From: Neofusicoccum parvum
Lineage: Eukaryota; Ascomycota; Dothideomycetes; Botryosphaeriales; Botryosphaeriaceae
Direction: 5' to 3'
NCBI GenBank assembly: GCA_020912385.1
Contig: CP087207.1
Location: 2,542,001 to 2,606,000 of the forward strand
Length of the DNA: 64,000 nucleotides
Positions within the stretch are counted from its first letter, which is position 1. Each line of letters begins with the position of its first letter. Below, in pieces: positions 55,767 through 64,000 of this stretch. The notes beneath the pieces were generated by a model, which ran no database searches, was not told the DNA's origin, and saw only the letters and a list, made by a program, of their open reading frames with translations. Both the position numbers and the translations under genes were made by a program.

Positions 55767-56687
55767 GCTCTGCGCTGAGACGCAACCGAAACACTCACCA
55801 GCAGGCGTTTAAGGGTTTCACCGGTTGATACGAGTAACGATACAACTACAGCATATTCGGCAGTTTGTTTTCGATTCTTGAGGCTTGTTGATGCGAGGGC
55901 TCGAGCTCTGGCTGATGCTGCCGGCGACCCGTGCTCTACATTTGGGGCGCGGAGAGGCTTGCGGCAGCTAGCTTGTCGGCGGCCTGTCCGGGACGGCGAG
56001 TGGTCCGTTTCATGGCTCGGGGACCTGGAAGATAGGCACTGTGCTCCTGGGCAACGGCTGAGGTGGCCGTCCAGGATGCGGTGTTGCTTGTGGTCGCCTT
56101 GCCTAGGGGAACCCTGTCCAAGATCTGCTCGCTTGACGTTGGGTCGCGCACATCACCTGGTGCACGCGGTGCCTTGCTTCACCAATTGCGTGGTCGCTTT
56201 TTCTTTTTTTGCTCTGCTAGTTCCGGGCTGGGTCTGGTGCATCGGGCGGATTTAATGGGTTTGGAGGCGAGGCGCTGGTGGATCTGGGTTCTCACGACAC
56301 GGGACGGCTGCTCTTTGTTTTGTCTAGTGCTTGCGGGCTGTGGATAGCAAAAAAGATTCCTGGTTAGTCGCGCGCGGAGCCGGAGCCAGCCGGGCTGGCC
56401 GAGATGATGCGCCGTGTGCGCGTTGCCGCAGTGAAGACGATGCGCTTTGGGCGGCAGGGCTGAGCGGGCCCAGCAGGCAGGGCTCGTTCGGCAGCACGCC
56501 GATCCAAAAAGTGGCGCGCAAGAAAGCCTCACCTTGTCCCTGCTGCCAGCCTATCACCACCCACCGTCCAACGCCCTCGACCCGACTCTGCGTGCCATCC
56601 TTCCGCCATCGTCTTCTCTGAATCGCGTCGTTGCCCCTCCTGCTCTACATCAACCCTCCTCTCCCAGGCCCAGGCACCGTCGCAACC
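55767..56687. other. intergenic, upstream of the BAG gene
   Basis: About 0.9 kb between two plus-strand genes. It should contain the BAG promoter and possibly an unseen first exon carrying an ATG. No coding sequence is supported. Confidence 0.4.
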
Positions 56688-58085
56688 GTGGCGTCACAAC
56701 TACTGTCCCGCGTAACCCAGGCATTCTCACAGCGCGATCCTGCTGCCGCAAAGCCCCGCGCGCTCGACTCCGCCCAGCAGTCCCTCGTGCACCTCCAGCA
56801 AGCCGTCCACGGCTTTTTCCAATCCTACAACCTCCCCGTCCCGGCCCTGCTGCGCAACGACCCCCAGCCCTCCCCGCCGTCGAGCCCGCTCACCGCGCTC
56901 ACCGAATTCGCTCAGCGATACGCAGAAGACCCCGCGTCGCTGCTCGTGCTGCTTATAACCCTTCTCGCGGGGATACTGATTGGCATTTTTGGTCTGAAGA
57001 GAATGTCGTGGAGCTCGCGCTTCGGCTCCTGGAGCGGCCGCTTCAGTCCCTTCGGCCGCGGCGACACCAGCAGCGCCGCCGTGTCGGACGCCGACTTCAG
57101 CTACATAACCAGCGAAGACCTGGCCGCGAGCCAGAAGAACCTGGGCGCCTCTCCCAAGGACGACACCGCAAATAGCAACCACATCAGCAGCGCTCCCCCG
57201 TCGGGCCGTAGCAATGCCAACGGCGAGACGGACATCCTCGTCCTCAAGCACAAGCGCGTCAGCTATCCCGTGCACTTCCCCCGTGGCGCCATCGACGCGG
57301 GCGAGCTGTCGGTCAGGAAAATCCGCGACGCGGCCGCGCGCAAGATGGAGGTCGATGAGCCGCGCCGCATCAAGCTATTCTACAAGGGTCGCCAGCTGAA
57401 GGACGACCAGCAGGCGCGCGCCGTGGGTCTGCGCTCCGACTTCGAGAGCGAGATCCTGTGCGTCGTGGGCGAGGGCGTGCCTTTCGGCTCGTCGTCGAAG
57501 CCCGGCGACGGCTACGGGCAAAGAGACGGCTTGGGCGACTCGTCGGGCAGCGAGAGCAGCGACGACAACGCGGGCTCGTCGACGCCCGGCGGCTCGAGAG
57601 GGAAGAGCAAGAAGAACAAGCGCCGCCGCGGCGGGAAGAAGCACAAGAAGGTGCCCGGCGGCAGCGAGCGCGGCACCCCGGAGCCGTCTGGCGGCTATGT
57701 CGGTGGCGGCGCGGGCGCCGAGTTCCTGGGCGTGCCCGCGTCGTCGGCCCTGCCGCCCCGCCCGTCCAGCTCGTCGTCCAACAACCGCCCGCCCCCGCCC
57801 GCCAAGGCGGCAGTGACGCCGATGGAGAAGCTCCAGGAACTGTCCTGCAAGTTCCACACCACCTTGGTGCCGCTGTGCGTGCAGTTCATGAACAACCCGC
57901 CCGAGGAGACCGCCAAACGCGAGTTCGAGCACAAGAAGTTGACCGAGACGGTGCTAGCGCAGGTGCTCCTCAAGCTGGATGCCGTCGAGACCCAGGGCGA
58001 CGAGGCGGCGCGGGCCAAGAGGAAGCAGTTGGTCAAAGAATCCAACGACATGTTGACGAGGCTGGACGAGGTGATGAAGAACTAG
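56688..58085 (+). CDS. membrane-anchored BAG-domain Hsp70 co-chaperone with ubiquitin-like domain
   Basis: Nucleotide-exchange factor for Hsp70, probably anchored in the ER/nuclear membrane as yeast Snl1. From the GTG at 56688 it has 465 aa. Residues 1-80 are helical (ASQLLSRVTQAFSQ...LDSAQQSLVHLQQAVHGFFQ); a membrane helix (LLVLLITLLAGILIGIFGLK) lies at about 84-103. A ubiquitin-like domain follows at about 180-265 (LVLKHKRVSYPVHFPRGAID, RRIKLFYKGRQLKDDQ), then a Lys/Gly/Ser linker, then the BAG domain (about 380-465; KLQELSCKFHTTLVPLCVQF and KKLTETVLAQVLLKLDAVET). The frame lacks an ATG between its upstream stop (TGA 56619) and Met106, yet the region is clearly coding. The start is therefore either an upstream exon or the GTG in ACCGTGGCG context. 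Confidence 0.85.
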   Translation: MASQLLSRVTQAFSQRDPAAAKPRALDSAQQSLVHLQQAVHGFFQSYNLPVPALLRNDPQPSPPSSPLTALTEFAQRYAEDPASLLVLLITLLAGILIGIFGLKRMSWSSRFGSWSGRFSPFGRGDTSSAAVSDADFSYITSEDLAASQKNLGASPKDDTANSNHISSAPPSGRSNANGETDILVLKHKRVSYPVHFPRGAIDAGELSVRKIRDAAARKMEVDEPRRIKLFYKGRQLKDDQQARAVGLRSDFESEILCVVGEGVPFGSSSKPGDGYGQRDGLGDSSGSESSDDNAGSSTPGGSRGKSKKNKRRRGGKKHKKVPGGSERGTPEPSGGYVGGGAGAEFLGVPASSALPPRPSSSSSNNRPPPPAKAAVTPMEKLQELSCKFHTTLVPLCVQFMNNPPEETAKREFEHKKLTETVLAQVLLKLDAVETQGDEAARAKRKQLVKESNDMLTRLDEVMKN

Positions 58086-59100
58086 ACGCGCGGGTTGGCC
58101 GCCAGGATGTTCTTCCGATCGGTTAGCGAAATGAGATAGAAAGAATGGGTTCATGGCAGATCATTTAACAGGGCACTTGATCGGAGCTTTACGGATTATC
58201 ATCATGACCGTGGTTTGGGTTGTTTATCAGATTGGACGGAACGGGATATGGGTTACGGATATCGGTTCGGATCCGGGCGACGTCAAATACCACGACCACT
58301 CCTCATGGGAAACGGGACAATGACGGATGTACGGCTAGTATGGGGTGGGACTGCGGCTGTTCATGTTTTCTCTTCACTATTCCTAACCTTTCTTGTACCT
58401 CCCGCGAGGCTTGAGAAGATACGATCGCAGGCAGCAGGCCGATGTACCTGCTTTGCTTGCTTACTTTTTTCCCCTTGTATGCTGTTTTCTTCGTTCTTGG
58501 TTCGTTCGCCGCCTGCCATCTCTCTTCGTCCCTTTGCATCTGCGAGCGTTCAAGCGAAGAGAGCATCCAAACAGCTTCGACGCACCTGAGTCTCGTCCCT
58601 CGTTGTTCTTTTCCCTCCTAACCAATCCTGCTCGAAACTCTTATCCCCGCAACCTTCGGACCGAGGCTGTTTTCTCCCTTTTTCCTTTAATCTGTCTCAT
58701 ATAGAGGAGGCTTCTTCATTGTAATGGCGGTAGCTTCTTGTGCGTCACTCTGTGCATCTTGCGGATCCGGGTCGTCATTATCGTTTTGGGCGGGTTATCG
58801 TGTGAAATTCTTTGTCTCCGTCCAATGCATAGCAGAATTCGGCGTGTGAACGAGCTTGTGTTGTTTAGCTGGGGTGTTTTGTACGTTGATTTCCCCTTTC
58901 CCTTTCGATAACGCGGCTTTCTGGTGCGGGTCGGTAGCAAATGGAAACAGAAGATATGGCAATGCTGTGGGGTTGACGCGCTGTCTGCGCCTTGTGACTT
59001 GTGAATAGGGTTCCGAACTGATCACGGTAAAGAAAATGGCGGAAGCTGGAGCGCTCGTTTGGCTGCAAAAGAGCGGAATTATTGCCCCTCCCATGTTTGA
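58086..59100. other. 3' flank of the BAG gene
   Basis: About 1 kb, pyrimidine-rich in places, no credible gene; likely 3' UTR and spacer. Confidence 0.45.
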
Positions 59101-61000
59101 GGTGTGCAGCGTGAGTCTCGGAACTTTTATATGAGAGGTGGATGGCCCAATTCGAGCACTTGAAGGGCACGACAGAGGCGTTTTTCGTCCTGATATTTAC
59201 TGATGCTAGTCATTATCGGAGCTCCCGAGACCCGGACAGCTGCTTGCAGTAATCTGTCCAAAGCCACGTATCAGGGCGATGCGGAGTTGATGTATACATC
59301 CAGGCATGTTTAACGTGGCTTTCTATTCACTTCTACTATCCGGATGCCTACTTTCAACTTCTCCGCATACAGTATGGTTTAAAACAACAAGCCGGTATTT
59401 CGTTGCTCAGAAAACTGTCCGAAGGGACGCCCCAAGTGCTTGTTGATCAAGAACCAGGGGCCGAGATGCCTTGAATATCTGTGAAGTGTGGCAGGGAGCC
59501 TGCTGCCTGAGGGAGAAAATTGAAACAGAATGTTTGAGATCTCTGCCTCGCCGTCACACCTCGTAACATAGCTTAGACTTCAATAGACTATAGATTTTAG
59601 AGCACTGAGAACTAGTTGTCGTTTATATCTTGTCACCATCTAAGCTTCTCGATGCTCATAAGAAGCCGAACTGCGTAAAAGCACCACTTAAAAAAAATAC
59701 AACAAAGTGAGACTTACGACAATCCGCTTTCTTTGGACCAGGAGCCTTTGTGGATAAGGGTGTATATTAGGAATTTCTCTAGCTATGCATGATAAAATGG
59801 CCATCAGTGCCCAGGATAGCATGTTTCTAGCATAATGTTGTGAAGCGTGATAGATTACGTTGCAGGCCAAGAGTTTGATTTAGATGCACATCTGTTATTG
59901 TACTGATTTATGATACTATTCTCCCTTGGCGGGTTTGATGTTATGGCTTTCTTAGTTCAATGTTATTATGCTGATCATACACCTACAGAAGGTTTCGCCG
60001 TCTGCGCAAAGTCTTTGAGGCCTTAGCAGCGGGCACGGATGATATGCGGACTTTCACGCGCTATTACATGGGCCAAACCACAAGACGAACACATGTGATG
60101 GTTTTTATTAGAGACTTGAGATATTTCTTGCATATAAGCACTGTGTAATCTGCACTGCGTAAGGCAGTGGCTCTTCAGCAAATCACAGCGGCAAGGAACT
60201 GAAGACGTATGGACCCTTGAAAGCGCTATTTAGTCCGGATCAAGGTTTGAAAGGCATAATCAAATTCAAGGAAATTATACCAATTTCAATTTTGTTTTGT
60301 TGAGACTCCATCTAAGCCGCCACGGTGAATGTAGCATGCATTCTGATGGAAGTGTTGCCCGGGGTTGACGTTGGTATATTTCATTGCTGTCAGGATCTCC
60401 GACGGCTACAAAGTCCCAAGCAGAGAAAGGAAGAGGGAAGATGTACTACCAGGATAGAAGAGAGCCACCTGTCTCCCGATGAGGCGATTCCACTTTAGCA
60501 AATTTGACATCGATGTAAATCTAGTCATCATGTCACGCAGAAGAAGCCAATATGACGAGATAAATTAAGGTCGCGGCATTGATCTGTGCAGAAATTCATG
60601 AGTTAAGACCTGTTACGGATATAGGGAGTGCTCTGAGTGCTTCTGGCCATCAAGTGGTGCTCTGCTCTGAGTCCCGATGCTCCCTGGCTCACGGCAAGGG
60701 ACAACAGTTCGGCGACAAAAGACTGATCATCTCCTTCCTGGATATAGCCAACCACCAAACACCCTTCTGGTATTCTCAATCCTACCCTGCGCGATGATGC
60801 TACGTTTGCGGTGGTACAATGTGAACGTCTGGTGCGTAGGATTTCAAATGGTCCGAGTTTTGGGACGAATACGGCTTATACGTTAGTTAGGACATTGCCA
60901 ACGTGGCTGATGTGTGATATAGGATGGTGAAAGCGGAGGCGTTTTCAAGAAGTACGTAGCTGTAAAGAAGTGGTTAAGCAATCTTTGGTGGTGGGGGGTG
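59101..61000. other. AT-richer, gene-free stretch
   Basis: About 1.9 kb visibly richer in A/T than the rest of the window, full of stops in all frames and with no usable gene model. A short plus-strand stretch around 60000-60140 reads for about 55 codons but has no family features. Possible relic of repeat-induced decay; no terminal repeats were found. Confidence 0.35.
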
Positions 61001-64000
61001 GTCGTGCATGAAGCTGGTTTGGTCGAGCGCGGGAGATGAGGAGAGGAGCAAGAAGACACCCAATCCAACGGTCAGAGTCGGCAAGGTAAGAAGACACAGT
61101 TGCATGATATCAGGCCAATGCTGGCGTGCGCCTGTCTCGAAGACTGTCAAGTGTCAACAGCGCTTGAGACCGCCAGCACAGCCATGGGCAGTCGCTTCGG
61201 CACAGCCTCAGGTGTCCCCTTTGTGCGTCGCAGGAATGCAAGCCCCGTGCGACTGCATGGGCAGAATGAACCCCAGACGAATGCAATGTGCCGCGTCATC
61301 TTGTGGCTTGCAAGGAACGGTCTCCCTTGTCGTACGGCACGGAGCTTTTGCAAGCGCTGGTGTGCCCTGAGGCATCGCTTGTGCGCGCCGGGCTCATGCG
61401 GCCATGCTGAGTGCTTCCTTGATTTGCCCCACATCGCAATGGGGCGGTGCTGAGGAGCTGAGCCTGAGCAAGATTCCATTCGTGCCAGTGTGGTGTGCCG
61501 CGCCGAATACGACATCTGTTCCCAAGGGCTCGTTCGGGGGGTATTGCCGTGGCTGAGGTAGCGGGAGACTTGCGTGGCAGCAGCATGATGTGCAGGCTGT
61601 GCACGCGAGAGATGAGCGACGAGGACGCAAAGCGTAGCGGAAGGCGGGGTTCGCGGCGCCGAAGGGAGGAAGATCGGGAGGGCAGTCGGGGCTTGCGAGG
61701 TCGCTGTTGGCGCGTCACTGCACTTTCGCTGCTTGATGTGAGCCTGGAGGGTCCCAGGGGCAACGCTCAACGCGCCAGCAGAGGAGTCTGAGCAAGAAGC
61801 GTGAGGCACACTCCGGACCGCAGCCGGCAAGGTTGAAGGAGGCCAGCTTGGTGGTGGGCGATGGAGCCTCGAGCGCCAGCTCTGTTGTTGACGGCCAGAG
61901 CGCGCGGAGCAGGAAAGACAAACATGGTCAAGAGGAAGCAGCTGTGGACAGATGACTCTATGGAATTGAAGCGCTGGACTTGCTGGACTGGCTGGACTGG
62001 CTGGACTGCTGGACTGCTGGTCGAGCCCAGGCAAGGCGCCGAGGGGCCATGGCGTGTGGCAGCACGGCGGCGCTCGACGCGCGCGATCCAGCGACTCTTC
62101 AGTCGCTCGACAGGCAGCTGCTGCGCGACGCGGCTCTGTGCGGGCTTGACCGCTTTCTGATTGAGGCGGCGCTGGTTGAGGCGCGTCGCGACAGCGCCCC
62201 TGCAACGGCGTGCCGTTACTCCCGACGAGCTGACGCTCTAAACGGCAGCGAGCGGATCTGGTCCTGCCCGCAGCGGTTCTAGAAGACGCGCCGATCGACG
62301 CAGCTCCCAGCAGGCAGCAGCTAGGGCGGGTGGTCTTCTTCCCTCTGGCCATTGTGGTTCGCCTGGGACACGGAGACAGCTGAGGAACTAGGAAATGGTG
62401 GAATACGCCCGTCGGCGCCGTGGTATCACTAATCCACGCAGACGGACTCGCCGCGAGCCCGCAGTGGCAGCGCTCTAGCACAGTGTATCCCAGAAGGCAC
62501 GCCGGCAGATGCTGGCCTGGCAGGTGCCGCCGGGGTCGACGAAGCTTCGTGGGGGACGACTAGAGGAGAGACAGCGCAGCAGGCCTTGGCTGCAATATCG
62601 ATGTTTATGCGGCGCTCAATCAATGTGGTGAGCGCTATTCCGCCGCCGCGGCCGCGCAGCGCAGCGGCAGCCAAAGCGGGAACCATGGGGTGCTTTGCGA
62701 GCACTTTGGGCAACAGCGTCCCCGGAGCAGGCTGTCGGAAACGTATAATAGATGGCTCGGCGCGAAAAGCACCTAGATGCCTGCACTCAGGCAGCGACAT
62801 GTCCCGAAGCAGCGCAAGAAGGTCGGACGCGAAGGAAACTGCCGGCGTTTCCGAACACGAAAGTTAAGGCGCTGGATGTTGTACGTACAGCATCACATCA
62901 CCAGCGTGGTGAGGCTGGTCAGGCCGACCTCATTACGTGAGCTGCGGCGCGACTTCGCGCTGGCGCCGTGGGCCGGTGTCCAGGCCGGGCAGCTCGTCGC
63001 CGGCGCAGTACGCAGTACGTCACGCCCAACGACTCGCCGCGGCCACGACTCGCTGCTGGAGGCACAGGGCTAAGCCTCTGGCCCGCAGCGCCCCCGACCT
63101 CGCGCCGCCGCCGGCCAGCCCTACGAGCACGCCGCCCGCCGCTCAGCTCCCGCGCTCCCAGCGCCCAGCGCCCGGCGCCCGGCGCGCAGCTCCCAGCGCG
63201 CAGCTCGCGAAAAAGTTTTCACCACCGTCGCTGACTCCAGGCGCAGGCGCGTCGCCCGTCGGATCCCAGGGGCGGCTCTTCTGCAGCACCACGCCCCGCG
63301 GCGCGCCCCAAACGCCGCTCCAGCAGGCTATTGACGTGACCGCGCTCCAGACAGATATATCTGCTGCCCGATGGACCCATCATCCGCAGCCCGCTGCATT
63401 TTTAGACGGCGGCGGGCCCGCGCACGGGCTGCTAGGCCGTCAGGGTGCGCGCGCGGCGCCCTGATTGGGCCCATTTCCGCCGAAGCGACCTGGCGTGCGA
63501 CTCAATGGCAACAGCGTCACGGTTAGTCGGCATCTCGAGCTTCCACGTCGCGCACTTCTTTCCGCCCGCCCAACCCCAATCGCCATGCTGACCTGATCCC
63601 AGGAGCGTTGTTTCCGCGCCGCCCGTGCCAATGCCTTCCCCAGAGCGCCGCCGCCCGCCACGCGTGGTTCCCAGCGGCCCGCCGCCAGGAATGCACCCAT
63701 GTCGTGGCTGCTCCGCCTGCTGCCCCCCCAGCCTGCCCCTGTGCGTTAGCAGCAGACGCACTTCGCCACAGTCTATCGAGATCCCGAGTCCACGTGTGCC
63801 CGCGCGCCCAGGGACTCCGCCGGGCTGTGCAAGTCACCGCCAGCCAGAGCCCGCCGAGCTGGGCAGATCCCGCAGGCACAGTGTGGCTTGGACAGCAGCA
63901 TGTCGATGGCGGTCTCTCGAAACATGTGCAACGCCTCGGGGTTGCCGAACCCAGATGCGTTGGCCGCACACGCTTGCCAAGCGAACACGCATCCTGAACC
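61001..64000. other. gene-free GC-rich right end
   Basis: 3 kb with many overlapping GC-rich open frames (the longest 444 codons on minus, 61147-62481). All are Ala/Arg/Pro/Ser-rich and none has domain features. Small tandem runs occur at 61973-62020 (CTGGACTGG-like unit) and about 63150-63215 (GCGCCCGGC/CAGCGC-like units). The far end could be the promoter of a gene outside the window. Confidence 0.4.

Noticed and set aside
61147..62481. 444-codon open frame on the minus strand
   Set aside because: Ala/Arg/Ser/Pro/Cys-rich low-complexity composition in GC-rich DNA, no domain, overlaps frames on the other strand.

Overview
The window looks like nuclear DNA of a filamentous ascomycete (Pezizomycotina; a Dothideomycete is my best guess, from gene style only). 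Evidence: about 25 intron-containing protein genes on both strands, mostly short introns (about 50-130 bp) with GTAAGT/GTGAGT-type donors and CTAAC/CTGAC/TACTAAC branch points, GC-rich coding sequence, and typical eukaryotic or fungal families (PIM1/Lon, RPL4, SNW1/Prp45, TAF11, Pth11-like rhodopsin-domain proteins). There are no bacterial operons, CRISPR arrays, rRNA genes or convincing tRNAs. No intact transposon is visible.

Layout. 0.6-10.6 kb: mitochondrial Lon protease (-), amino acid permease (-), a YBR137W/HbpS-like small protein (-) and, head to head with it, a stand-alone MetE-like zinc protein (+). 11.3-12.2 kb: a large strand-asymmetric pyrimidine minisatellite. 12.7-22.6 kb: an accessory-looking block with an O-methyltransferase (-), a SnoaL-like protein (+), a class B flavin monooxygenase (-), a Pth11/SAT4-like rhodopsin-domain membrane protein (+) and a tiny secreted cysteine-rich protein (+). 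23.4-28.7 kb: an F-box/LRR protein ending in a CaaX box (-), then the PIN4-type parvulin (-) and ALKBH6 dioxygenase (+) sharing a 271 bp promoter. 29.0-32.6 kb: three short unrecognised coiled-coil genes plus a decayed gene remnant, all (-), then a small hypothetical gene. 34-43.7 kb: a large disordered protein (-), SNW1/Prp45 (+), a GNAT acetyltransferase (-), an ankyrin protein (+) and TAF11 (+). 44.8-58.1 kb: ribosomal protein L4 (-), a very large dual-specificity phosphatase (+), a basic nuclear-looking disordered protein (+), and a membrane-anchored UBL-BAG co-chaperone (+) without an obvious ATG. 58.1-64 kb: nearly 6 kb without a supportable gene, including an AT-richer stretch at about 59.1-61 kb.

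How genes may work together. Several are core housekeeping genes: mitochondrial proteolysis (Lon), splicing (Prp45), transcription initiation (TAF11), translation (L4), chaperone/proteostasis (BAG, parvulin, F-box) and MAPK-type signalling (DSP). The OMT/SnoaL/FMO/rhodopsin-like block resembles a small secondary-metabolism neighbourhood, but no backbone synthase, P450 or transcription factor is present, so a pathway is only inferred. The best candidates for something undescribed are the coiled-coil gene cluster with its decayed relative, the secreted peptide with a 3n stop-free intron, and the BAG gene with a possible non-AUG start. Exon limits were deduced by hand from splice consensus, frame and family conservation.
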